In this document: positions 20,889 through 29,740 of the stretch, piece after piece
Layout of the letters: every line of letters starts with the position of its first letter
How positions within the stretch are numbered: the stretch's first letter is position 1
Source of the DNA: Saccharopolyspora_C sp047200635
Lineage (GTDB): Bacteria > Actinomycetota > Actinomycetes > Mycobacteriales > Pseudonocardiaceae
DNA: 64,000 nt
Assembly: GCF_047200635.1 (NCBI RefSeq)
Contig: NZ_JBJZOI010000005.1
Span: 1-64,000 of the forward strand
Direction: 5' to 3'
Position numbers and translations under genes: made by a program
Notes under the pieces: model-generated
The model's database searches: none
What the model saw: the letters and a program-made list of their open reading frames with translations, nothing else
Told to the model about the DNA's origin: nothing

Positions 20889-20909
20889 CCTCGGATCTCC
20901 GATCCACTT

Positions 20910-20942
20910 CGCGGCCCCCGCACTTCCGGTGCGGGGGCCGCG
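20910..20942 (+). terminator. Hairpin terminator between clpC and dedA
   Basis: A perfect 14-bp stem, core GCGGCCCCCGCAC with its complement, closes on a 5-nt TTCCG loop 21 nt after the clpC stop. The gene on the other side is convergent, so the symmetric stem could serve both directions. Confidence 0.78.
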
Positions 20943-21110
20943 TCGCGTCCGCGACTCGACGGTCGAGGAGCACCCGGTGCTCCGGGCTCAGCGTCGCCGG
21001 CGTCGCACTCCGGCCGATCGCTCGAGATGGTTCGCCGTCGCGCACTCGGCGGCGGGCCGCTTGGCGGGTGAGCGGCGCGTTCACCCGCGGGAACGGGGCG
21101 AGCGGGCAGC

Positions 21111-21839
21111 TCACCTGATGCGGGGGAGCTGCTGGGTGGGGACCTCGTCGGGGGAGAGGCGGGGGAGTTCCTCGGTGATCTCGTCGGCCAGCTCCCGCTC
21201 GCGGCGGGCGCTGCGGAGGCGGGAGACGACGAAGCAGGCCAGTGCCACCACGACGGCGCCGACGACGACCTTGGAGAGGACTCCGGCGTACTGCTCGACC
21301 AGGTACCAGTTCTCCCCGAGCAGGTAGCCGGCCACCACGAACAGCGTGTTCCAGATCAGGCTGCCCAGGGTGGTGAACAGCACGAACGCGGGCAGCGGCA
21401 TCTTCTCCACCCCCGCCGGCAGCGAGATGAAGCTGCGGAACAACGGGATCATCCGGCCCAGGAACACCGCCTTCACCCCGTGCCTGGCGAACCACGCCTC
21501 GGTGCGATCGACGTCGGAGACCTTGACCAGCGGCAGCTTCCCCGCGATCCGGCGCATCCGGTCCCGGCCCAGCGAGGCGCCCAGCCAGTAGAGCACCAGC
21601 GCGCCGACGGTCGAGCCGATCGTCGTCCACAGCACCGCGGAGACGATGTTCATGTCACCCCGGCTGGCGGTGAACCCGGCCAGCGGCAGGATCAGCTCGC
21701 TGGGGATGGGTGGGAACACGTTCTCCAGCGCGATGATCAGCCCGGCGCCGGGGCCGCCGAGAGCCTCCATCACGCCGATCACCCACCCGGTGAATCCGGT
21801 GGGCTCGGCAGCGGCAGCGGCCAGTGCGGTCGAGGGCAT
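21111..21839 (-). CDS. DedA-family membrane protein
   Basis: Multi-pass membrane protein of the DedA/VTT family, whose members flip polyprenyl-phosphate or phospholipid carriers. Signatures seen are LENVFPPIPSELILPLAGF (conserved acidic residues and PSE), GALVLYWLGASLGRD, and FLGRMIPLFRSFISLPAG, with the conserved Arg pair of the re-entrant loop. Length is 242 aa with a charged cytosolic tail. GGAG lies six bases before the ATG. It diverges from the AfsR-like regulator across a 540-bp region that holds DnaA boxes. Confidence 0.9.
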   Translation of the reverse strand: MPSTALAAAAAEPTGFTGWVIGVMEALGGPGAGLIIALENVFPPIPSELILPLAGFTASRGDMNIVSAVLWTTIGSTVGALVLYWLGASLGRDRMRRIAGKLPLVKVSDVDRTEAWFARHGVKAVFLGRMIPLFRSFISLPAGVEKMPLPAFVLFTTLGSLIWNTLFVVAGYLLGENWYLVEQYAGVLSKVVVGAVVVALACFVVSRLRSARRERELADEITEELPRLSPDEVPTQQLPRIR

Positions 21840-22070
21840 CGAGGCTCCGAACGATCGTCAAGGGGTCTCGGGCGGGCCGGGCCCGGCATCGTCCGGGGCC
21901 CGGTCGACGCGACCGCACCGGGCGGTCAGGCCGAACAACCAGCTCACGGGAACCGCACCCTCGGCTTCGAGAACGGTCATCGAGCGTGATCGATGCGGTA
22001 TGTCCGTTTGATCCATGATTCCAGTCCGGCGGTGATGCTCGCCGTGTGATCCTCATCGCTGCGCCGGGGA

Positions 22071-22297
22071 TGTGGACAGCCGGGTGGCCTGTGGACAAAA
22101 CCTGTGGACAACTTGTGGGCAGTGCTGTCGACCTCCGTGGAACGCGGTGGGAGCCGGCGTGCCGACGCGGTCGGTGCGAAGTCGCCGCGCACCCGGAAAG
22201 GGCCGCTTTCGTGCGAGAACAGCCTTGATGAGCTGCCAAAACCCCGCTGCGGACGGGGTTGTTCGCAGGTCGTCCACCGTCGCTGGAGTTGTCCACA
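22071..22297. promoter_or_regulatory. Cluster of DnaA boxes in the dedA-afsR intergenic region
   Basis: Three exact copies of the actinobacterial DnaA box TTGTCCACA occur within 230 bp: two on the minus strand (22090-22098, 22103-22111; only four bases apart) and one on the plus strand (22289-22297). Near-matches add to it: CTGTCCACA on the minus strand (22071-22079) and a weaker TGTGGGCAG (22114-22122). A 7-bp hairpin (AACCCCG...CGGGGTT) lies at 22240-22260. No dnaA or dnaN is adjacent, so this is not a standard oriC. DnaA titration or DnaA-controlled transcription are the simplest readings. The rest of the 540-bp gap shows nothing else I recognise. Confidence 0.65.
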
Positions 22298-22379
22298 GGC
22301 AACCTCCGGAGTTGTGGGTGGTTTCACCCGAGACCGAATTCGACGGCCTCCGGCCAAGGAGGTCTGCGAAGCTGGATCG

Positions 22380-25300
22380 GTGCGAGTGGCGATGCTGGGA
22401 CCGTTCCGGCTGCGTGCGGCGGACGGCCGCCCGGTCGAGATCGGCGGACCTCGGGTGCGCGCCCTGCTCGCCCGGCTCGCGCTCGCCGCCGGAACCCCCG
22501 TGCCCGCCGAGACGATGATCGCCGACCTGTGGGGTCCGGAGCAGCCGGGCGGCGCGCTCAACGCGCTGCAGACCCTCGTCTCCCGCGCCCGCCGAGCCGA
22601 CGACGTCCCGCCGCTGCGCTCGACCTCCGCCGGGTACGTGCTCGACCTCGATCCGGATGAGGTCGACGTGCACCGCTTCGACCGGCTCGCCGCGCGCGGC
22701 AGCGCTCAGCTGCGCGCGGGACGCCCGGACGTGGCCGCCGCGGAGCTGCGCGAGGCGCTCGGGCTGTGGCGGGGAGACCCGCTGGTGGACCTCCCGGATC
22801 CGCCCTTCGTCGCCGAGCACACCGCCCGGCTGGAGGAGGCCCGACACCGGGCGCGGGAGGACCGGCTCGATGCCGAACTGCGCCTCGGCGGCCACGGGGA
22901 GCTCGTCGCGGAGCTCGACGGCCTCTGCGCCCGCCACCCGACGCGGGAGCGGCTCCTCGTGCTGCGGATGCGAGCCCTCGCCGGGGCCGGGCGCCGGCTC
23001 GACGCGCTCGCCGCCTACACCGCGCACCGCGATCGGCTCGACGCCGAGCTCGGCGTGCCGCCCGCCGCCGAACTCCGCGAGCTGCACGCGGAGCTGCTGC
23101 GCGACGATCCGGAATCGGTTCGCGCCCCGGTCGCTCCGCCGCGCCCTCCCCGGCCCGGCCGGATCAGCAGCTTCGTCGGCCGGGAACGGGAGATCGCGCA
23201 GGTCCGCGAGGCCCTCCGCCGCTCGCGGCTGGTCACCCTGTTCGGTCCGGGCGGGGCGGGCAAGACCCGGCTGGCCGCCGAGAGCATCGCCGAGATCGCC
23301 GACCGGCCGGTGTGGTTCGTCGAGCTCGCCTCCGTCCGGGACGGCCACGACCTCCCCTCCACCGCGCTGACCACGCTCGGCATCCGCGAGACCAGGCTGC
23401 TGGAGACCCCGCAGCCGCAGGGCACCGCGCGGGTGGCCGACGCGCTCGCGGCCGAACCGGCCGTGCTGGTGCTGGACAACTGCGAGCACCTGATCGACCA
23501 GGCCGCCGCCTTCGCGCACGAGCTGCTCACCCGCTGCCCCGACCTGCGGGTGCTGACCACCAGCCGCGAGCCGCTGGCGCTGACCGGGGAGGAGCTGTTG
23601 CCCGTCGGCCCGCTGGAGCTGCCCGCCGACGACGCCGACCCGGCCGGGTCGGCCGCCGTCCGGCTGTTCGTCGACCGCGCGCGCTCGGCCCGCCCGGACT
23701 TCGAGCTCACCGAGCGCACGGCCCCCGAGGTGGTCGAGGTGTGCCGCCGGCTGGACGGGATCCCGCTCGCGATCGAACTGGCCGCCGCCCGGCTGCGCTC
23801 GATGTCCCCGGCGCAGATCGCCGCGCGGCTCGACGACCGGTTCCGGTTGCTCACCGGCGGCAACCGCACCTCGCTGCCCCGGCACCGCACGCTGCGCGCC
23901 GTCGTGGAGTGGAGCTGGGAGCTGCTGAGCGAGCAGGAGCGGCTGCTCGCCCGCCGGATGGCGGTCTTCGCCGGGGGCGTGCGCGCCGAGTCCGTCGCGG
24001 CCGTGTGCTCCGGACCGGAACTGCCCGCCGCCGAGGTCTTCTACGTGCTCTCCTCACTGGTCGAGAAGTCCTTGGTGCACGTCGTCGACACCGAGCAGGG
24101 CCGCCGCTACCGGATGCTGGAGACCGTCCGCGCCTACTGCGGGCAGCGCTGCACCGCCGAGGACGATCCGGACCGGGTGCGGACCGCGCACCTGGCGCAC
24201 TTCCTGGCCGTCGCGGAGGAAGCCGAGCCGCGGCTGCACGACCGGGACCAGGTCGAGTGGATGGAACGCCTCGACGCCGATCACGACAACCTGCTCGCAG
24301 CGCTGCACTGGGCCGTGGAGTCCACCGACGCCGACGGCGGCCTTCGGCTGGCCGCCGCGTTGAGCTGGTACTGGACGATGGCCGCGCAGGACGAGGACGC
24401 CCAAGCCCGGCTGGACGCGGTCGCTGCCCTCACCGGTCCGGCGTCACCGCAGGCGAGGGCGGCCGTCCAACTGGCGCGGACGATGGGTGACCGGGGCGAC
24501 GGCTGGTTCTGCCGGGCGCAGGAGGCCGCGCGCGCCGCGCGGGCGGCCGACGTGCTGGACCGCTACCGGCACGCGGGGCTGCTGGAAGCCGGGGTGTGGC
24601 TGATCGTCGGCGAGTTCGGCGAGGTGCGCAGGGTTCTGGAACGCGCCGCCGCGCACCCGGATCCGTGGGTCCGGGCCGCCGGGCTGTTCGGGCGGGCGTT
24701 CGGCGCCGAGCACGGCGGAGACGCGCTGGCCGCGGAGGAGCACGTGCGCGTCGCCGCTGCGGCGTTCCGGGAGCTCGGGGACCGATGGGGGCAGGCGCAG
24801 ACCATGAACAGCCTCGCCGGGTTCCGCTCGCTGCGCGGCGACCACGCCGGTGCGATCGAGGTGCTCACGGAGTCGCTGGAGTCGCTCCGGCGGCTGCGCT
24901 CCCGGACCGACCTGGCCTCGCTGGTGCTGCGGATCGGGATGGAGCGGGTGCGCGCGGGCGACCTCGACGGCGGTCGCGCCGACCTGGAGCACGCCCGCTC
25001 GCTGGTGCAGCGGCGGCAGCCGTGGCTGCAGAGCTGGTTGCTCACCTGCCTGGCCGAGCAGACCAGGCTCGCCGGGGAGCACGAGGAGTCCCACCGGCTG
25101 CTGGACGAGATCCAGGCGCTGCCCGTCGCCCCGCACGAGCAGGCGGCGGCGCTGCAGCTGCAGCTGGTGCACCGGGCCCGGCTGCTGCTGGACGAGGGCC
25201 TGCCCGGCGAGGTTCCCGTCCTGTTGGGGAAGGCGCTGAGCGGCGGCTTCGGCGGGCGGGACATGCCCGCCGCGGCCGTGGTCGCCGAGTGCGCGGCGCG

Positions 25301-25523
25301 CTGGTGCGTCGAGACCGGGCAGCCGCGGCTCGCGGCCCGGCTGCACGGCCTCGCCGCCGCGCTGCGCGGCTTGCTCGACGAGGGCGACCCCGACGTGCGG
25401 GAGGCGCGCCGCCGCCTCGACCTCCTGCTGGCCCCCGACCAGCACCGGCAGGAGGCCGAGGCGGGCGCCGCCCTCTCCCGCGAAGAGGCGCTGGCCGAGC
25501 TCCGCGCCCTCCTGGCCCCCTGA
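22380..25523 (+). CDS. AfsR/SARP-like regulator: winged helix, BTAD, NB-ARC ATPase and TPR domains
   Basis: Large STAND-type transcription activator of 1047 aa. Residues 1-90 form the OmpR-like winged helix (VAMLGPFRLRAADGRPVEIG; MIADLWGPEQPGGALNALQT) and about 95-240 the bacterial transcriptional activator domain. The NB-ARC ATPase has Walker A GPGGAGKT (289-296) and VLVLDNCEHLID as Walker B. The C-terminal third is TPR-like helical repeat. Such proteins switch on antibiotic or stress genes in actinomycetes; the target is unknown, as no biosynthetic cluster is next to it. A perfect AAGGAGGT lies 16 bases before the GTG, slightly far; GTG 22386 and ATG 22392 are alternatives. Confidence 0.9.
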   Translation: MRVAMLGPFRLRAADGRPVEIGGPRVRALLARLALAAGTPVPAETMIADLWGPEQPGGALNALQTLVSRARRADDVPPLRSTSAGYVLDLDPDEVDVHRFDRLAARGSAQLRAGRPDVAAAELREALGLWRGDPLVDLPDPPFVAEHTARLEEARHRAREDRLDAELRLGGHGELVAELDGLCARHPTRERLLVLRMRALAGAGRRLDALAAYTAHRDRLDAELGVPPAAELRELHAELLRDDPESVRAPVAPPRPPRPGRISSFVGREREIAQVREALRRSRLVTLFGPGGAGKTRLAAESIAEIADRPVWFVELASVRDGHDLPSTALTTLGIRETRLLETPQPQGTARVADALAAEPAVLVLDNCEHLIDQAAAFAHELLTRCPDLRVLTTSREPLALTGEELLPVGPLELPADDADPAGSAAVRLFVDRARSARPDFELTERTAPEVVEVCRRLDGIPLAIELAAARLRSMSPAQIAARLDDRFRLLTGGNRTSLPRHRTLRAVVEWSWELLSEQERLLARRMAVFAGGVRAESVAAVCSGPELPAAEVFYVLSSLVEKSLVHVVDTEQGRRYRMLETVRAYCGQRCTAEDDPDRVRTAHLAHFLAVAEEAEPRLHDRDQVEWMERLDADHDNLLAALHWAVESTDADGGLRLAAALSWYWTMAAQDEDAQARLDAVAALTGPASPQARAAVQLARTMGDRGDGWFCRAQEAARAARAADVLDRYRHAGLLEAGVWLIVGEFGEVRRVLERAAAHPDPWVRAAGLFGRAFGAEHGGDALAAEEHVRVAAAAFRELGDRWGQAQTMNSLAGFRSLRGDHAGAIEVLTESLESLRRLRSRTDLASLVLRIGMERVRAGDLDGGRADLEHARSLVQRRQPWLQSWLLTCLAEQTRLAGEHEESHRLLDEIQALPVAPHEQAAALQLQLVHRARLLLDEGLPGEVPVLLGKALSGGFGGRDMPAAAVVAECAARWCVETGQPRLAARLHGLAAALRGLLDEGDPDVREARRRLDLLLAPDQHRQEAEAGAALSREEALAELRALLAP

Positions 25524-25551
25524 CCCCGAACCACCCGCACCGACCCCGACC

Positions 25552-25654
25552 GCGATTTCCCACGAAATCGCACCCTCCCCAGCCCCAGGACGCGCGATTT
25601 CGCGAGAAATCGCGCGCTCCCGGCCTGGGCATCGGCGATTTCTCGCGAAATCGC
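25552..25654. repeat. Palindrome array A (three units, ~41-bp period)
   Basis: Three copies of GCGATTTC-NNNN-GAAATCGC start at 25552, 25594 and 25635. Loops are CCAC, GCGA and TCGC, and unit 2 has arms extended to 11 bp. Start-to-start spacing is 42 and 41 bp; the ~21-bp spacers are unrelated C-rich sequence. The array begins 28 bases after the AfsR-like stop and lies in a convergent intergenic space. The same element occurs in two other places in this window. It is much more AT-rich than its surroundings. Confidence 0.9.
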
Positions 25655-25716
25655 GTGCCGCTCGGCGGGGGCGGGGCTCGGGGAGCGCCCGCGGTGGCGG
25701 GTGGGTCGGCCGGGGC

Positions 25717-25740
25717 CGGCTCCGCCGCTGAGCGGAGCCG
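25717..25740. terminator. Hairpin terminator between the AfsR-like gene and the DrrAB exporter
   Basis: CGGCTCCGC pairs perfectly with GCGGAGCCG across a 6-nt loop in a convergent intergenic region, so it may serve both flanking transcripts. It lies 55 bases beyond the exporter permease stop. Confidence 0.55.
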
Positions 25741-25794
25741 CGCCCGGTCCGGAGGCTCGGGCGGGGGTTCCGGGCGGGCGGTCAGACCCGGTGG

Positions 25795-26622
25795 TCAGAC
25801 CCGGCGGCGGTAGGCCCACATCGCGAGGGGGAAGAACACCGCCGTCAGCGCGACCATCCAGATCACCGTGGCGGTGAGCGGGCCCGCGACCGGGCCGCCG
25901 ATCATCAGGCCCCGCGCGGTGTCCGCGAGCTGGGTGACCGGGTTGATCTGCACCCACACCTGCAACCACCCGGGCATCGTCTCGGTCGGCACGAACACGT
26001 TGCTGCCCATGGTCAGCGGGAACATGAACGCCATCGCGACACCGGGCAGCGCCTGCTGGCTGCGGATCAGCATCCCGAGGAACACCGTGATCCAGCACAT
26101 CGACAGCGCGAAGGCCAGCGCGACGAGGAACGCGGCGAAGGCCTGCACGGGCCCGGTCTCCACCCGGAAGCCCATCAGCGTCGCCACGCCCAGCAGCACC
26201 GCCACCGCCACGACGTAGCGGACGACGTCGCCGAGCACAGCGCCGATCAACGGCGCGGAGCGGGCGATCGGCAGGCTGCGGAACCGGTCGAACACGCCCT
26301 TGTTGATGTCGGTGTTGAGCTGCATCCCGGTGCCGAGCGAGCCGAAGATCATGTTCATCGCCATCACGCCGGGCAGCGTCTGCTGCAGGTAGGCGCCGGT
26401 GTCCTGAGCGATCGCGCCGCCGAACAGGTACACGAACATGACGAGGAACAGGATCGGCTGCACGGTGACGTCGAGCAGCCCCTCCGGCGACTTGCGGATC
26501 TTGAGCACGCTGCGCCCGGCCAGCGTCAGGCCGTGCCGGAGGGTGCGCAGCGGTCCGATGCGCTCGTGCTGGTGCGGGGTCGGCACCGCCGTCCCGGTCG
26601 ATCGTTCCGCGGTGCTGGTCAT
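25795..26622 (-). CDS. ABC-2 type (DrrB-like) exporter permease
   Basis: Six-helix ABC-2 permease of the daunorubicin-resistance DrrB type, 275 aa. Visible features are a charged cytosolic N-terminus (PLRTLRHGLTLAGRSVLKIRKSPE), helix 1 at about 53-72, and the family stretch GVFDRFRSLPIARSAPLIGAV. Its start overlaps the ATPase stop (ATGA). Together they would form an efflux pump for a hydrophobic compound or lipid; the substrate cannot be told from sequence. The neighbouring AfsR-like activator is a possible but unproven regulator. Confidence 0.9.
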   Translation of the reverse strand: MTSTAERSTGTAVPTPHQHERIGPLRTLRHGLTLAGRSVLKIRKSPEGLLDVTVQPILFLVMFVYLFGGAIAQDTGAYLQQTLPGVMAMNMIFGSLGTGMQLNTDINKGVFDRFRSLPIARSAPLIGAVLGDVVRYVVAVAVLLGVATLMGFRVETGPVQAFAAFLVALAFALSMCWITVFLGMLIRSQQALPGVAMAFMFPLTMGSNVFVPTETMPGWLQVWVQINPVTQLADTARGLMIGGPVAGPLTATVIWMVALTAVFFPLAMWAYRRRV

Positions 26623-27575
26623 GCTGCGGTCTCCTCCTCCGCGGCGGACTTCCCGGTCAGGGCGAGGAAGACCTCGTCCAGGCTGGGCAGTCGCAAGGCG
26701 AGTTCGTCGGCGGTGATCCCCGCGTCGTCGAGCCTGCGGACCAGGGTCGACAGCAGCACCGGATCGTCCACCGGTGCGGTGATCAGGCCGCCGTCGTCGG
26801 CGGTCGCGGGCCGGACTCCGGTGAGCTCGGCGACGATCCGCCGCACCTCACCGATGTCCTCGGCGCCGCTCGGGCGCACCTGCAGGGTCTGCTTGCCGGT
26901 GCGGCGCTTGAGCTCCTCGGCGCGGCCCTCGGCCACCACCCGCCCCCGGTCGATCACGCTGATCCGATCCGCGAGCTGGTCGGCCTCCTCCAGGTACTGC
27001 GTGGTCAGCAGCACCGTGACGCCCTCGTCGGTGAGCGCCCGCACCATGTCCCACACCTGGTTGCGGCTGCGCGGGTCCAGACCCGTCGTCGGCTCGTCCA
27101 GGTAGAGCACCTCCGGCCTGCCGACGAGGCTCGCGGCCAGGTCCAGCCGCCTGCGCATCCCGCCCGAGTAGGTCTTGATCGCCCGGCCACCGGCGTCGCT
27201 GAGCGAGAACCGCTCCAGCAGCTCCGTCGCGCGGGCGCGGGCGTCGCGCCGGGACAGCTCCAGCAGCCTGCCGATGAGCACCAGGTTCTCGACGCCGGTC
27301 AGGTCCTCGTCCACCGAGGCGTACTGCCCGGTCAGGCCGATCCGGCCGCGCACCGCCACCGACTCCGTCAGCAGGTCGCGCCCGGCGATCGTGGCGCGCC
27401 CGGCGTCCGGGCGCAGCAGCGTGGCGAGGATCCGCACCGCCGTCGTCTTGCCCGCACCGTTGGGGCCCAGCACGCCGAGGATCGATCCGGTGGACGCGGC
27501 CAGGTCGACCCCGTCCAGCGCGGTGGTCGCGCCGAAGCGTTTGACCAGGCCTTCAGCCTGGATCGCGTAGGACAT
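26619..27575 (-). CDS. DrrA-like ABC exporter ATP-binding protein
   Basis: ATPase partner of the DrrB-like permease. Walker A GPNGAGKT (37-44), signature YSGGMRRRLDLA, Walker B VLYLDEP and the Q-loop are intact, and the C-terminal ~100 residues match the DrrA-type regulatory extension (SLDEVFLALTG near the end). Length is 318 aa. The ATG is supported by AAGGAG ten bases upstream and by the conserved MSYAIQAEGLVKRFG start. The frame stays open far upstream but without coding character. The promoter is in the 106-bp divergent gap to the EEP gene. Confidence 0.94.
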   Translation of the reverse strand: MSYAIQAEGLVKRFGATTALDGVDLAASTGSILGVLGPNGAGKTTAVRILATLLRPDAGRATIAGRDLLTESVAVRGRIGLTGQYASVDEDLTGVENLVLIGRLLELSRRDARARATELLERFSLSDAGGRAIKTYSGGMRRRLDLAASLVGRPEVLYLDEPTTGLDPRSRNQVWDMVRALTDEGVTVLLTTQYLEEADQLADRISVIDRGRVVAEGRAEELKRRTGKQTLQVRPSGAEDIGEVRRIVAELTGVRPATADDGGLITAPVDDPVLLSTLVRRLDDAGITADELALRLPSLDEVFLALTGKSAAEEETAA

Positions 27576-27681
27576 CCCGTCTCCTTCGTTCGCTATGCTC
27601 CCCACCATCGGGGCATCCGCTGGCAACCCGCGCACAGCGCGCTGACAGCTCACGTGAGCCTCGCGACACCGGGGGTGCTGG

Positions 27682-28665
27682 ATGGACGCGGCCGAGGCCG
27701 ACCACCCACCCCGCCGACGGCGGAGTCGCCTGGTCACGGCGGTGTTCCTGCTGCTCGTGCTGGCCGTGGCCGGGTGGTCCGCGCCCGTGCTGCTGGGGTT
27801 CGACACGGCGAACCGCGGCACGATCGCGCTCGTCGCGACCCTGCAGTACGCCGTTCCGGCGGGTGCCGCGCTGACCGTGCTGGGCCTGGCGCTGCGACGC
27901 TGGTTGAGCACGCTGCTGGTGGGTCTGCTCACCGCGGTGCTGGCGGTCCTGGTGCTCCCCCGGGCGATCCCGGACTCGCCGACACCGGCGCAAGGTTCAC
28001 CGCTGCGGGTGCTGTCGGTCAATCTGTTTTTCGGCCGGGCCGACGCCGCGCAGGTGGTCCGGCTGGTGCGCGAAGGCGAGGTCGACGTGCTGAGCCTGCA
28101 GGAGCTCACCCCGGAGGCCGTCACCGCGCTGGACCGGGCGGGACTGGAGCGGCTGCTGCCGCACCGGGTGCTGCGCAGCGGTCCCGGGGCGGAGGGCACG
28201 GGCATCGCCTCCCGGCTGCCGCTGCGGGAACTCGCGCTGGCGCGGCCGAGCGCGCTGGCGCAGCCTTCGGCGCTCATCGACCTGCCGGGGCGCCGGGACG
28301 TGGAGTTCGTCGCGGTGCACCCGCTCTACCCGATGGGCCCCGGCACGGCGGAGGTCTGGGCGCGCGAGCTCGACGAGCTGCCCCGCCCGAACGGGGAGGG
28401 CGGCCCGCCCCGGGTGCTGGCGGGGGACTTCAACGCGACGCTGGACCACTCCCCGCTGCGGGCGCTGCTGGGCACCGGGTACGAGGACGCCGCGGAGGTC
28501 ACCGGCGGCGGCCTGGTCCCGACCTGGGGAACGGGCTGGTTTCCGCGCGTCACGATCGACCACGTGCTCACCAGCGGTGGCCTCGTCGCGCAGGCCTACT
28601 CGGTGCACGACGTCCCCGGCAGCGACCACCGGGCGATCCTCGCGCACCTCGTCGTGCCGGACTGA
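27682..28665 (+). CDS. Membrane-anchored endonuclease/exonuclease/phosphatase family protein
   Basis: Three predicted membrane helices (about 18-36, 46-66 and 72-92) anchor a C-terminal EEP domain. All metal and catalytic motifs are visible: VLSVNLFFG, LQELTPE (Glu), AGDFNATLDHSP (Asp/Asn), TIDHVL and the final GSDHRAILA (His). Length is 327 aa. Relatives hydrolyse phosphodiesters in lipids, nucleic acids or phosphoinositides; with an external domain a lipid or extracellular DNA substrate is plausible. It is transcribed divergently from drrA-like. Confidence 0.88.
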   Translation: MDAAEADHPPRRRRSRLVTAVFLLLVLAVAGWSAPVLLGFDTANRGTIALVATLQYAVPAGAALTVLGLALRRWLSTLLVGLLTAVLAVLVLPRAIPDSPTPAQGSPLRVLSVNLFFGRADAAQVVRLVREGEVDVLSLQELTPEAVTALDRAGLERLLPHRVLRSGPGAEGTGIASRLPLRELALARPSALAQPSALIDLPGRRDVEFVAVHPLYPMGPGTAEVWARELDELPRPNGEGGPPRVLAGDFNATLDHSPLRALLGTGYEDAAEVTGGGLVPTWGTGWFPRVTIDHVLTSGGLVAQAYSVHDVPGSDHRAILAHLVVPD

Positions 28666-28844
28666 CCGCTCGTTCGCGGCACGGCCCGCACGGGGGAGCG
28701 GGGGCGACCGTCCGCGGTGCGGGGTCGATCGCTGGTGCGACGCAGCGCGGTGGGAACGCCGTTCCTGGGCAGGAGTCCGCCGCGCGCTCGCGGGTGGTGC
28801 GGGCCGGGGCTCCGCCCAGCGGCTCGGCGGCGTGCGGGAGGTGG

Positions 28845-29684
28845 TCAGCGGCGGGTGGTGAGCAGCTCCTCGATCGCGGTGAGGGCTTCCAGGGCCCCCG
28901 AGGCGATCGAGATGCCGCGCCCGTGCCGGACCTCGGGCTCTCGGGGGTTGATCCGGACCAGCGCGCCGGAGGCGGCGGAGGCCAGCTCCGCGTGCCTGCG
29001 CACCGTCGGCACCGCCGTGCCCGCGCCGAGCTCGACCACCACCAGCCGCGCCGCGCGCAGCGAACGCCGCCACACCTGCAGCTCGTCCAGCCGGGGCTGG
29101 GCGAACCCGGGGACCCAGCTCCAGTCGCCGAACATCAGGATGTTCGGCCGCGCGATCCCACCGCAGTTCCGGCAGGCGGGCAGCGGTGGCCTCGCCCGCA
29201 TCGTGTCGATCTCCACCGGCACCGAGAGCTCTCCGGCCGGCCACACCTCGTCGGTGCAGGGTTCCAGGCACTGCAGGTGGTGGATGCTGCCGTGGCACTC
29301 GGCCACCTGCTCGGCCGCGAACCCGGCGCGGTGGAACTGGCCGTCCACGTTGGACGTGAAGACCCGGGCTCCGGCGGGAGCCCGGGCCGCCCAGCGCCGC
29401 AGCACCGCGAAGCCCTCGTGCGGCACCGTCTCCCGGTACAGCTCCAGCCGGTGCCCGTAGAAGCCCCAGGCCAGCTCGGGGTCCTCGGCGAAGTGCACCG
29501 GATCGGCGACCTCCGCGAAGCTCAGCCCCAGCCGCTCGTAGGGCGGGTACGCGCGCCAGAACCCGGCGTCACCGCGGAAGTCGGGCAGCCCGGAGTCGAC
29601 CCCGAGCCCGGCCCCGGCGCAGATCAGCAGCGCCTCCGCCCCGGAGATCAGCTCAGCGGCGGCGGCGAGCGCGTCCGAGCGCAC
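28845..29684 (-). CDS. Sir2-family NAD-dependent protein deacylase
   Basis: Sirtuin-fold enzyme that removes acyl groups from lysine using NAD+. The NAD motif GAGLGVDSGLPDFRG is at 24-38, TSNVDGQFHRAGF at 110-122, and the catalytic His131 in ECHGSIHHLQC. Four cysteines (139, 143, 171, 174) fit the zinc ribbon, although the first pair is CX3C instead of the usual CX2C. Length is 279 aa. The GTG at 29684 has GAGGAG four bases upstream; GTG 29696 is the alternative. It lies 56 bases behind mhuD on the same strand and may be co-transcribed. Confidence 0.88.
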   Translation of the reverse strand: MRSDALAAAAELISGAEALLICAGAGLGVDSGLPDFRGDAGFWRAYPPYERLGLSFAEVADPVHFAEDPELAWGFYGHRLELYRETVPHEGFAVLRRWAARAPAGARVFTSNVDGQFHRAGFAAEQVAECHGSIHHLQCLEPCTDEVWPAGELSVPVEIDTMRARPPLPACRNCGGIARPNILMFGDWSWVPGFAQPRLDELQVWRRSLRAARLVVVELGAGTAVPTVRRHAELASAASGALVRINPREPEVRHGRGISIASGALEALTAIEELLTTRR

Positions 29685-29740
29685 GGTGCTCCTCACGTCG
29701 AACGGGTGCGCGGGGCGGGAGACCCACCCCGCGCGGGACC

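Noticed and set aside
22071..22297. Chromosomal origin oriC
   Set aside because: DnaA boxes are too few, there is no AT-rich unwinding region, and dnaA, dnaN, rpmH and parAB are not adjacent.
25552..25654. CRISPR array
   Set aside because: Although regularly spaced, the repeats are 20-bp near-perfect palindromes with ~21-bp spacers, too short for CRISPR, only 3-4 units, and no cas genes are in the window.
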